Source of the DNA: an uncultured Bacteroidota bacterium
GTDB lineage: Bacteria > Bacteroidota > Bacteroidia > Chitinophagales > Chitinophagaceae
Direction of reading: 5' to 3'
DNA: 5,769 nt
Assembly (NCBI GenBank): GCA_903879995.1
Contig: CAIRNW010000385.1
Coordinates: 1 to 5,769 of the forward strand
Positions 1-5,691 of the stretch are shown here, in pieces (within the stretch, counting starts at the first letter, position 1; each line of letters begins with the position of its first letter). The notes beneath the pieces were generated by a model. The model had not been told where the DNA came from. It did no database searches and saw nothing but the letters and a program-made list of their open reading frames with translations. The translations under genes were made by a program, and so were the position numbers.

Positions 1-53
1 AATGGTGTTTCAATGGCGTCAAAGGCCATGGTTCCTACGGTAATTAATGACAT
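1..53 (-). CDS. PfkB/ribokinase-family sugar kinase, N-terminal fragment (partial)
   Basis: Reading leftward from an ATG at 53-51, the first 17 codons give MSLITVGTMAFDAIETP before the window ends. This resembles the opening beta-strand of PfkB-family kinases (ribokinase/adenosine-kinase fold). Bacteroidota homologues typically begin with a similar 'VGTVAFDAIETPFG' stretch. Family members phosphorylate sugars or nucleosides with ATP in the cytoplasm, but the substrate cannot be told from 17 residues, and the GG substrate-binding and C-terminal DTxGAGD catalytic motifs lie outside the window. The gene is divergent from the TetR gene, with 72 bp between the two starts, and it has no obvious role in phenylacetate breakdown. 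The family assignment comes from recognising the N-terminus only. Confidence 0.66.
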   Translation of the reverse strand, partial: MSLITVGTMAFDAIETP

Positions 54-57
54 GGCG

Positions 58-71
58 CAAACCTAGGTTAA
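58..71. promoter_or_regulatory. palindrome in the divergent intergenic region, possible degenerate TetR operator
   Basis: AACCTAGGTT at 60-69 is a perfect 10-bp palindrome in the 72-bp gap between the divergent kinase and TetR starts. Extended to 58-71 it matches 7 of the 10 fixed positions of the PaaR operator consensus CNAACGNNCGTTNG, but misses the central G and C. It overlaps the candidate kinase promoter. It could be a weak autoregulatory site, an operator for another factor, or chance. Confidence 0.22.
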
Positions 72-85
72 TTCGGCGTATCAAA
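58..85 (-). promoter_or_regulatory. possible Bacteroidota-type promoter for the leftward kinase gene
   Basis: On the minus strand TAGGTTTG (65-58) matches the Bacteroidota -7 consensus TAnnTTTG. A TTTG (85-82) lies 16 bp upstream as a possible -33 element, slightly closer than the usual 17-23 bp. The -7 match ends only 4 bp before the kinase ATG, so the transcript would be leaderless or nearly so, which lowers confidence. Confidence 0.3.
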
Positions 86-102
86 AAAAGCCAGTAATTC
101 AC

Positions 103-110
103 TACCTTTC
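103..110 (+). promoter_or_regulatory. weak -7-like element for the tetR-paaE transcript
   Basis: TACCTTTC fits 7 of 8 positions of TAnnTTTG, 15 bp upstream of the TetR ATG at 126. No TTG-type -33 element is visible 17-23 bp upstream, so this is only a candidate. No better plus-strand candidate was found between 54 and 125, yet the transcript needs a promoter somewhere in this short region or within the kinase gene. Confidence 0.22.
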
Positions 111-125
111 CACTCCTCATTACCA

Positions 126-719
126 ATGGCAAAAACACCTAGAAAGAAAGCATCTAAAAAAGGATTGATTCTGCAAAAAGCAGCCACTATGTTTCGCCAA
201 CGTGGTTTTTCAGCCACTTCCATGCGTGACCTGGCTGAGGCAGTGGGTATTGAAGCCGCCAGTTTATACAATCACATTCGCTCTAAACAAGAAATTCTGG
301 AAGCTATCTGTTTTGAGATGGCCAATCTTTTCAATGAGCACATGGATCAGGTAGAGGCCAGCACCGAGAATACCATTGCCAAAATTGAACAGGTGCTCCG
401 TTTTCATATCCGTCAAATCATTGATAATTACGAACAGGTATTTGTGACAGATCGGGAATGGCGTCATTTAGAGGAACCTTATTTATCCAATTTCCAAACA
501 CAGCGTCGTACATATAGAAAGCGTTTTGCTGCCTTGATAGAGCAGGGTATCGATAAAAAAGAAATTCGTCGTATTGATGCCCCTACAGCTGTTTTGATCC
601 TATTGCATGCCATTGGAGGAATTGAAAGCTGGCATCGTAGCAGAAAAAAAATCAGTGCACGTGAGCTGGAGGATAATATGCTAACGATTTTGATTGACGG
701 GTTGCGCAAAAACGATTAA
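126..719 (+). CDS. paaR: TetR-family transcriptional repressor, probable PaaR-type phenylacetyl-CoA sensor
   Basis: This 197-residue protein has the standard TetR layout. The N-terminal helix-turn-helix spans about residues 14-60: a helix around QKAATMFRQRGFSATSM, then RDLAEAVGIEAASLYNHI, with the recognition helix near AASLYNHIRSK. An all-helical ligand and dimer domain follows. The C-terminal part (about 108-195: DREWRHLEE, then RRTYRKRFAALIEQG, HAIGGIESWHR) resembles TetR repressors that sense acyl-CoA thioesters, such as KstR2 and PaaR. The start is supported by an in-frame stop at 69-71 with no other ATG between. The gene lies 2 bp from paaE, so the two are presumably cotranscribed. An exact match to the Thermus PaaR operator consensus lies before paaA. 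The TetR fold is clear; the PaaR assignment and phenylacetyl-CoA as ligand are inferred from context and operator. Confidence 0.85.
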   Translation: MAKTPRKKASKKGLILQKAATMFRQRGFSATSMRDLAEAVGIEAASLYNHIRSKQEILEAICFEMANLFNEHMDQVEASTENTIAKIEQVLRFHIRQIIDNYEQVFVTDREWRHLEEPYLSNFQTQRRTYRKRFAALIEQGIDKKEIRRIDAPTAVLILLHAIGGIESWHRSRKKISARELEDNMLTILIDGLRKND

Positions 720-721
720 GC

Positions 722-1798
722 ATGTCGTTGCATTTTCACCGATTAACCATCAAGGAAGTAAAAAAAGAAACTGCTGAGTGTGTATCCCTGGCATTTGAAG
801 TTCCTGCTACACTGCAGGACAGCTTTCAATTTACTCAAGGTCAAAATCTGGTTTTAAAAGCTACTCTCAACGGACAGGAAGTTCGTCGTAACTATTCAAT
901 ATGTTCTTCTCCACTTGATCATGAATTACGGGTGGCCATCAAAAAAATTAAAGGAGGTGTTTTTTCAACCTATGCCAATGAGAACTTGCATGCAGGGGAC
1001 TCTTTGGAAGTAATGCCGCCAACGGGAAAGTTTTTTACACCACTTGATCCTGCACAACAAAAAAATTATCTGGCACTGGCTGCAGGAAGTGGTATTACCC
1101 CATTGCTTTCTATTATTAAAACTACTTTAGCGATTGAGCCGCACAGCTCCTTTACATTAGTTTATGGTAATCGCACTCGCCACTCCATCATTTTCTTTGA
1201 ACAACTGGAGGCTTTAAAGAATCAATACATGAATCGATTTAAATTGATCCATGTATTAAGTCGTGAAAAAACAGACAGCGCACTCAATTTTGGAAGAATT
1301 GATCAAGAAAAATTAGAGGAGCTAACCAAACTAATTCCCTACCAGCAACTCGATGCTGTTTTTTTATGTGGACCCCGGGAAATGATAGATACCGCCATGG
1401 ATTTTCTGCAAGCCAAGGGCTTGGATAAGAAAAAACTACATGCAGAGCTTTTTAATGCGGGTGGTGGCATTCCTACTACAACTGGTAAAGCGAGTGCTGA
1501 AAAAAGTACAGTAAAGAGTAGTATTCACATTTTATTGGATGGCAGACAGATTCAAATTGAAATTCCATTGAACAGCAGCGCTACTATTTTAGATGCTGCC
1601 TTGGAACAAGGTGCCGATCTTCCTTTTGCTTGCAAAGGCGGGATGTGTTGTACCTGTAAAGCCAAATTAGTGGAAGGGGAGGTCAATATGGATATCCATT
1701 GGGGTCTGGAAGAGGAAGAAATTGAGCAGGGGTTCATCCTTACCTGTCAAAGCCACCCCAAAACAGAGAAAATTGTGGTGGATTTTGATAGCAAATAA
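722..1798 (+). CDS. paaE: PaaE, NADPH-dependent reductase subunit of phenylacetyl-CoA epoxidase
   Basis: This is the electron-transfer subunit that passes electrons from NAD(P)H through FAD and a [2Fe-2S] cluster to the PaaA diiron centre. The 358-residue length is normal for the family. Domains in order: an FAD-binding ferredoxin-reductase barrel (about 1-105) with the flavin motif R56-N-Y-S59; a nucleotide-binding domain (about 110-245) with AGSGITP at 121-127 and the terminal CGP at 216-218; a polar Gly/Thr/Ser/Lys linker (about 246-265); and a plant-type ferredoxin domain (about 267-358). The cluster cysteines C304, C309, C312 and C342 have the canonical CX4CX2CX29C spacing. In the Escherichia coli operon paaE comes last (ABCDE); here it precedes paaA and is coupled to the regulator gene, 69 bp from paaA. 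No Shine-Dalgarno precedes the ATG. No key residue is missing. Confidence 0.95.
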   Translation: MSLHFHRLTIKEVKKETAECVSLAFEVPATLQDSFQFTQGQNLVLKATLNGQEVRRNYSICSSPLDHELRVAIKKIKGGVFSTYANENLHAGDSLEVMPPTGKFFTPLDPAQQKNYLALAAGSGITPLLSIIKTTLAIEPHSSFTLVYGNRTRHSIIFFEQLEALKNQYMNRFKLIHVLSREKTDSALNFGRIDQEKLEELTKLIPYQQLDAVFLCGPREMIDTAMDFLQAKGLDKKKLHAELFNAGGGIPTTTGKASAEKSTVKSSIHILLDGRQIQIEIPLNSSATILDAALEQGADLPFACKGGMCCTCKAKLVEGEVNMDIHWGLEEEEIEQGFILTCQSHPKTEKIVVDFDSK

Positions 1799-1821
1799 CT
1801 AGTAGAACTTCGACAAGCACC

Positions 1822-1835
1822 CTAACGCTCGTTAG
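1822..1835. promoter_or_regulatory. PaaR-type TetR operator upstream of paaA
   Basis: CTAACGCTCGTTAG is a perfect inverted repeat with 6-bp arms around a 2-bp centre. It agrees with all ten fixed positions of CNAACGNNCGTTNG, the consensus reported for Thermus thermophilus PaaR, a TetR repressor released by phenylacetyl-CoA. It ends 7 bp before the paaA -7 element, where bound repressor would block RNA polymerase. The palindrome is seen directly; binding by the product of the 126-719 gene is inferred. Confidence 0.78.
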
Positions 1836-1842
1836 TTTTTAA

Positions 1843-1850
1843 TAAATTTG
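1843..1850 (+). promoter_or_regulatory. -7 promoter element of the paaA operon
   Basis: TAAATTTG matches the Bacteroidota -7 consensus TAnnTTTG exactly, 17 bp before the paaA ATG, implying a very short leader of roughly 10 nt. A clear TTG-type -33 element is not seen at the usual distance; that zone overlaps or abuts the 1822-1835 palindrome. The location in the largest internal gap of the cluster supports a separate promoter for the epoxidase genes. Confidence 0.6.
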
Positions 1851-1867
1851 CCTTTAAAGTTACTCGT

Positions 1868-2809
1868 ATGGGAACGCATAACCTGGAAGAACTCTTTCAG
1901 CAAAAAATTGACAAGGAAGTTAAGATTGAGCCCAAGGACTGGATGCCTGAGGCTTATAGAAAAACTAACCTTCGTCAGATTAGCCAACACGCTCATAGTG
2001 AAATTGTAGGGATGTTGCCGGAGGGAAATTGGATCTCTCGCGCTCCTTCTCTCAAAAGAAAAGCCATTTTAATTGCCAAAGTCCAGGATGAAGCCGGACA
2101 TGGATTATACTTATACGCAGCCGCAGAAACATTGGGGCAATCCAGAGAGCAAATGATCAATGATCTGCACAGCGGAAAAGCAAAGTATTCTTCTATTTTC
2201 AACTACCCTACCCTCACGTGGGCAGATATGGGTGCAATCGGTTGGTTAGTGGATGGTGCTGCCATCATGAACCAGGTGATGTTGACTCGTACTTCTTATG
2301 GCCCTTATGCCAGAGCCATGGTAAGAATTTGCAAAGAGGAGAGTTTTCATCAGCGACAAGGATTTGAAACCTTGTTAGTACTTTCAAAAGGAAGTAAGGA
2401 ACAGCGCGCGATGTGTCAGGATGCCATCAACCGCTGGTGGTGGCCTGCTCTCATGATGTTTGGTCCACGTGATAGTGAAAGTACCAATAGCGATATGAGC
2501 ATGAAGTGGAAGATCAAGCGCAAAACAAACGATGAACTACGTCAGCAATTTGTAGATATGATTGCCGAGCAGGTAAAATTATTGGGAATGACTTTACCGG
2601 ATCCCGCTTTGCGTTGGAATGAAGCTCGTAAGCACTACGACTTTGGAGAAATTAATTGGGACGAATTCTGGCAAGTAGTAAAAGGAAATGGTCCTTGTAA
2701 TAAACAACGCTTGGATGCTCGTCGCAAAGCATGGGAAGAAGGTGCCTGGGTTCGTGAAGCAGCACAAGCTCATGCCAACAAACAACGTACGCGTACTAAA
2801 GCCGCCTAA
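1868..2809 (+). CDS. paaA: PaaA, catalytic diiron oxygenase subunit of phenylacetyl-CoA epoxidase
   Basis: PaaA carries the active site that inserts one oxygen atom from O2 across the ring 1,2-position of phenylacetyl-CoA. The 313 residues are normal length (about 309 in E. coli). It has the ferritin-like four-helix fold with a full set of diiron ligands: E45 (HSEIVG), E75 and H78 (QDEAGH), D129 (GWLVDG), and E158 and H161 (EESFH). The spacing equals that of the E. coli enzyme. The aromatic-rich stretch [17 protein letters not shown] (about 189-205) and the C-terminal [13 protein letters not shown] region are also family hallmarks. An in-frame stop at 1823-1825 and absence of an earlier ATG fix the start. 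It begins the paaABCD run, directly behind the operator and promoter element, with 5 bp to paaB. Confidence 0.97.
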   Translation: MGTHNLEELFQQKIDKEVKIEPKDWMPEAYRKTNLRQISQHAHSEIVGMLPEGNWISRAPSLKRKAILIAKVQDEAGHGLYLYAAAETLGQSREQMINDLHSGKAKYSSIFNYPTLTWADMGAIGWLVDGAAIMNQVMLTRTSYGPYARAMVRICKEESFHQRQGFETLLVLSKGSKEQRAMCQDAINRWWWPALMMFGPRDSESTNSDMSMKWKIKRKTNDELRQQFVDMIAEQVKLLGMTLPDPALRWNEARKHYDFGEINWDEFWQVVKGNGPCNKQRLDARRKAWEEGAWVREAAQAHANKQRTRTKAA

Positions 2810-2814
2810 TTGAT

Positions 2815-3183
2815 ATGTTACACTTCATAAAAAAATTATACTACGGAGATATCCCAGATGCCAGCAGTGGTGCAGCGCCTTCCAGCAATCAGCAACAACC
2901 TGTAACCGACTGGCCACTTTGGGAAGTTTTTATTCGGAGTAAACAAGGATTGGATCACAAACATGTGGGTAGTCTGCATGCCACCGATGCGCAGATGGCT
3001 ATTGAAAATGCAAGAGATGTTTACACAAGACGCCAGGAAGGGGTGAGCATTTGGGTAGTAGAAAGTAAATATATCACCGCTTCCAATCCCGCCGAAGCTG
3101 GAGAATTATACGAACCTGCCGCTGATAAAGTGTATCGACATCCTACTTTTTATGACTTGCCTGATGAAGTCAAACACATGTAA
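2815..3183 (+). CDS. paaB: PaaB, small subunit of phenylacetyl-CoA epoxidase, with N-terminal extension
   Basis: PaaB is the small subunit that bridges PaaAC heterodimers into the larger epoxidase assembly; it has no active site of its own. The core runs from about residue 33 to 122 and is strongly family-like: WPLWEVFIRSKQGLDHKHVG, then LHATDAQMAIENARDVYTRR, SIWVVESKYI, and the C-terminal KVYRHPTFYDLPDEVKHM. The E. coli protein is about 95 residues and starts just before the WPLYEVF segment, whereas this one has about 30 extra N-terminal residues: a basic/aromatic start (MLHFIKKLYYGD) and a Ser/Ala/Gln-rich low-complexity stretch. No alternative ATG exists between codon 1 and M61, within the core, so the extension is probably translated. 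It lies 5 bp after paaA and 8 bp before paaC. Confidence 0.93.
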   Translation: MLHFIKKLYYGDIPDASSGAAPSSNQQQPVTDWPLWEVFIRSKQGLDHKHVGSLHATDAQMAIENARDVYTRRQEGVSIWVVESKYITASNPAEAGELYEPAADKVYRHPTFYDLPDEVKHM

Positions 3184-3191
3184 TTGAATTC

Positions 3192-3935
3192 ATGCAACAA
3201 GCACTTCTTGATTATACATTATATCTCGCAGATAGTGCACTGATATTAGGTCAGCGTAATTCTGCCTGGTGTGGTCATGGGCCAGTGCTGGAACAAGATA
3301 TCGCTATCACCAACATTACACTGGATGTAATTGGACAAGCCCGCAGTTTATATCAATATGCAGCGCAGTTGAAAGGGGGAGAGACCACAGAAGATACCCT
3401 GGCCTATTTACGAAACGAACGAGATTATAAAAATTGTTTACTGGTTGAACAACCCAACGGTGATTGGGGGCAAACCATTCTGCGTCAATTTTTCTTCAGC
3501 TGTTTTCAACGCGAACTCTATACGCAACTGACCAAGGAAAAAGATGCTACACTAGCTGCCATTGCTACCAAATCGCTTAAAGAAGTTAATTATCACTGCC
3601 GCTGGAGCAGTGAGTGGGTGCTACGATTGGGAGATGGGACTCCAGAAAGTCATACACGTCTTGTTACAGCGCTGGAAAATCTTTGGCCCTATACGGGCGA
3701 ACTATTCAAGGCCGCTGATTATGAAATAGCCTTAGGACTTGATCCAGCTCCATTGCATAAAAATTGGTTTTCAACAGTGCAGTCTACACTTGAGGAAGCT
3801 ACACTATCTCTTGCGCCGCTTACTTCCTGCTATATGCAACTTGGAGGTAAAACCGGAGTTCACTCTGAAGAACTTGGTTATATTTTAACTGACTTGCAAT
3901 ATATGCAGCGTACGTATCCGGGTTGTGATTGGTAA
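3192..3935 (+). CDS. paaC: PaaC, structural subunit of phenylacetyl-CoA epoxidase
   Basis: PaaC pairs with PaaA to form the stable core heterodimer of the epoxidase. It shares the ferritin-like fold, but in the family it is not the catalytic subunit. The 247 residues equal the usual length (248 in E. coli). Recognisable blocks are LADSALILGQRNSAWCGHGP (about 12-31), ITNITLDVIGQARSLYQYA (about 39-57), LRNERDYKNCLLVEQPNGDW (about 73-92) and the C-terminal block GVHSEELGYILTDLQYMQR followed by TYPGCDW. The paired E-x2-H ligand pattern seen in PaaA is not kept as a set, as expected for a structural paralogue. It is 8 bp from paaB and 3 bp from paaD, within one operon. Confidence 0.96.
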   Translation: MQQALLDYTLYLADSALILGQRNSAWCGHGPVLEQDIAITNITLDVIGQARSLYQYAAQLKGGETTEDTLAYLRNERDYKNCLLVEQPNGDWGQTILRQFFFSCFQRELYTQLTKEKDATLAAIATKSLKEVNYHCRWSSEWVLRLGDGTPESHTRLVTALENLWPYTGELFKAADYEIALGLDPAPLHKNWFSTVQSTLEEATLSLAPLTSCYMQLGGKTGVHSEELGYILTDLQYMQRTYPGCDW

Positions 3936-3938
3936 ATT

Positions 3939-4442
3939 ATGAATACCACCCCAGTGCATAAGGAAGCCACAAAAGCATGCTGGCAATTAATGGATCAGAT
4001 TTGTGATCCCGAAGTTCCTGTTCTCACTCTCAACGATTTGGGTATTGTAAGAGCCATTGATGTAAAAAGTCCACCTACTGAAGATGGTATTATTGAAGTT
4101 ACCATTACCGCTACCTATTCAGGCTGTCCGGCCATGGATTGGATTGCCAACACTATTAAGATGGAATTAAGTACAATTGGTTATCAATCCATAACTATTA
4201 ATCATTCTATCACTCCAGCCTGGACTACTGATTGGATGTCTGAACAAGGAAAAGAAAAATTAAAAGAGTACGGTATTGCGCCGCCTGAAAAACGATTTAC
4301 TATTCCTTCCGACGGCATCCCCTGTCCACAATGCAAAAGCGAACACACCCGATTACTCAGCGAATTTGGAAGCACTTCCTGTAAAGCATTATTGCAGTGC
4401 CAGGACTGTGGTGAGCCTTTTGATTATTTCAAATGTCACTGA
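3939..4442 (+). CDS. paaD: PaaD, MIP18/DUF59-type accessory protein for epoxidase maturation
   Basis: PaaD is required for the phenylacetate pathway in vivo but is not part of the purified epoxidase. Its family links it to iron-sulfur cluster or metal-centre assembly. The 167 residues contain an N-terminal DUF59/MIP18 domain (about 8-110) with DPEVPVLTLNDLGIV (23-37) and the conserved cysteine C63 in YSGCPAMD. A C-terminal cysteine-rich segment follows: C129-P-Q-C132, C148, C154-x2-C157 and C166, looking like a zinc ribbon or metal site. FGSTSCKA (143-150) is a strong family signature. Likely clients are the 2Fe-2S site of PaaE and/or the diiron site of PaaA (inference). It starts 3 bp after paaC and is followed by a 33-bp gap before paaG. 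Confidence 0.94.
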   Translation: MNTTPVHKEATKACWQLMDQICDPEVPVLTLNDLGIVRAIDVKSPPTEDGIIEVTITATYSGCPAMDWIANTIKMELSTIGYQSITINHSITPAWTTDWMSEQGKEKLKEYGIAPPEKRFTIPSDGIPCPQCKSEHTRLLSEFGSTSCKALLQCQDCGEPFDYFKCH

Positions 4443-4445
4443 ATA

Positions 4446-4475
4446 GCAAATCTTAACTTCGTTAAAACAGTTTGC
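4446..4475 (+). other. imperfect inverted repeat filling the paaD-paaG gap
   Basis: The 33-bp gap holds two nested complementary pairs: outer GCAAA (4446-4450) with TTTGC (4471-4475), and inner TTAAC (4453-4457) with GTTAA (4461-4465) around a TTC loop. The internal loop between them is asymmetric (2 versus 5 nt). The RNA could fold into a weak, AU-rich hairpin ending at the base before the paaG ATG. There is no U-tract after it, so it does not look like a terminator. An effect on translation or mRNA processing is possible; chance is not excluded. Confidence 0.3.
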
Positions 4476-5249
4476 ATGGGTTCGATCTTATTTGAAATGA
4501 AAGAACAGGTGGCCGTTATCACGCTAAATCGCCCTGAAAAATTCAATGCATTTAACAGAGAGATGGCCTTGCAATTACAAGCCCTATTAGATCAATGTGC
4601 GGATGCAACTTGTCGTGCTGTATTGATCACAGGTGCAGGCAAAGCCTTCTGTTCAGGACAAGATCTAGGCGAAGCCATTGATCCCCAAGGACCGGGCATG
4701 GAACGAATTCTAAAAGAACATTACAATCCTATTATCTCCCGTATTCGTTCTTTACAAAAACCTGTAGTAGCTGCTGTGAATGGTGTTGCTGCAGGAGCCG
4801 GTGCAAACCTGGCATTGAGTTGTGATCTCTGTATTGCCGGGAATAGCGCCTCCTTTATACAAGCATTTTCAAAAATTGGATTAGTCCCCGATTCGGGAGG
4901 GAGTTTTTTTCTACCTCGACTAGTAGGTTGGCAACGCGCAGCCGGGTTGATGATGTTAGGTGATAAAGTGAGCAGCACAGAAGCCCTGCAAATGGGATTA
5001 ATTTGGAAAACTGTTGCGGACGAACAATTACAGGAAGAAGCGTTAGCACTAGCCAAGCAACTAGCAGCCATGCCCACTCAAGCATTGGCACTCATAAAAG
5101 AACAATTGAATCAAAGTGCAACAAATAATTTAGCGCAGCAATTAGAATTGGAAGATCAGTTGCAACAACAAGCTGCTGCAACTGAAGATTTCAAAGAAGG
5201 CGTGAATGCCTTTTTAGAAAAAAGAAAACCGCTATTCAAAGGACAATAA
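4476..5249 (+). CDS. paaG: PaaG, ring-1,2-epoxyphenylacetyl-CoA isomerase (crotonase family)
   Basis: PaaG converts the unstable ring-epoxide CoA ester to oxepin-CoA, and in E. coli it also shifts a double bond later in the pathway. The 257 residues form a single crotonase domain. CoA and oxyanion-hole features are TLNRPEKFNAFN (16-27), ITGAGKAFCSGQDL (51-64) and VNGVAAGAGANLAL (101-114). The aspartate D139 in GLVPDSGG corresponds to the catalytic Asp of E. coli PaaG (LIPDCGG) rather than to the glutamate pattern of ordinary enoyl-CoA hydratases. The extra DPQGPGMERILKEHYNPI stretch (about 69-86) and the C-terminal EDFKEGVNAFLEKRKPLFKG also fit PaaG. It lies downstream of the epoxidase genes, 8 bp before paaI. 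A PaaF-type hydratase is the main alternative, but D139 argues against it. Confidence 0.92.
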   Translation: MGSILFEMKEQVAVITLNRPEKFNAFNREMALQLQALLDQCADATCRAVLITGAGKAFCSGQDLGEAIDPQGPGMERILKEHYNPIISRIRSLQKPVVAAVNGVAAGAGANLALSCDLCIAGNSASFIQAFSKIGLVPDSGGSFFLPRLVGWQRAAGLMMLGDKVSSTEALQMGLIWKTVADEQLQEEALALAKQLAAMPTQALALIKEQLNQSATNNLAQQLELEDQLQQQAAATEDFKEGVNAFLEKRKPLFKGQ

Positions 5250-5257
5250 TTCATTTT

Positions 5258-5683
5258 ATGTCAACACCTGAAAACCAATTAGCACAACAAGTAGTGCAGC
5301 ACATGATGCAGGAGGACCGATTTTCACAATGGTTAGGCATACAGGTGTTAGATGTGAAAGAAGGGTATAGTCAAATTCGTATGCAAATACGAGAAGAGAT
5401 GGTAAATGGATTTGGGATTGTCCATGGAGGAATTACTTTTTCATTAGCAGATAGTGCTTTTGCCTTTGCCTGTAATAATAGAAATAATTTATCCGTAGCG
5501 TTAGATACATCCATCAATTTTACAAAGCAAGTAAAAGTGGGTGACCAATTAACGGCTACAGCTACCGAGCTACATAATGGGAAAAGTACAGGCCTGTATC
5601 AAATTGCCATACACAATCAGCAACAAGAATTAGTAGCGCAGTTCAAAGGACTTTGTTATAGAACCCATAAAACACTGGTTTAA
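5258..5683 (+). CDS. paaI: PaaI, hotdog-fold acyl-CoA thioesterase of the phenylacetate pathway
   Basis: PaaI hydrolyses ring-hydroxylated phenylacetyl-CoA and related dead-end thioesters so that CoA is not trapped when the epoxide or later intermediates stall. The 141 residues match the E. coli length (140) and form one hotdog domain. Signature parts are VNGFGIVHGGITFSLADSAFAFACN (about 49-73), with the H56-G-G turn and the catalytic-position aspartate D65 on the long helix, then VALDTSINFTK (80-90) and VGDQLTATATELHNGKSTGLY (94-114). The N-terminal 20 residues are polar and Gln-rich. It begins 8 bp after the paaG stop and ends 8 bp before the paaY-like start, so it is part of the same transcript. 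Confidence 0.93.
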   Translation: MSTPENQLAQQVVQHMMQEDRFSQWLGIQVLDVKEGYSQIRMQIREEMVNGFGIVHGGITFSLADSAFAFACNNRNNLSVALDTSINFTKQVKVGDQLTATATELHNGKSTGLYQIAIHNQQQELVAQFKGLCYRTHKTLV

Positions 5684-5691
5684 ATTTTACT

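Noticed and set aside
68..709. Minus-strand open frames opposite the TetR gene
   Set aside because: They are shadows of the clear TetR coding sequence; one also covers the divergent promoter region. None has recognisable motifs.
950..974. Perfect Shine-Dalgarno-like AAAGGAGGTGT followed by an out-of-frame ATG at 972 inside paaE
   Set aside because: The reading frame from that ATG ends after 13 codons, and paaE is intact and conserved across it, so no internal gene starts here.
1799..1867. Terminator between paaE and paaA formed by the CTAACG/CGTTAG repeat followed by five T
   Set aside because: The 6-bp stem would have only a 2-nt loop, which is not a stable RNA hairpin, and the T run is short. 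The exact operator consensus and adjacent -7 element explain it better.
2787..2796. 10-bp palindrome GTACGCGTAC near the 3' end of paaA
   Set aside because: It lies in codons of the basic RTRT tail, does not fit the operator consensus, and has no promoter element beside it; probably chance.
4904..4910. Run of seven T in paaG as a possible frameshift or slippage site
   Set aside because: The frame is intact through it and encodes the expected conserved region after the catalytic Asp; no alternative frame gives a sensible product.
4721..5091. Two overlapping open frames on the minus strand opposite paaG (118 and 78 codons)
   Set aside because: They lie wholly inside a well-conserved paaG, resemble no family, are rich in Ser/Cys/Leu as expected for antisense shadow frames, and have no promoter.
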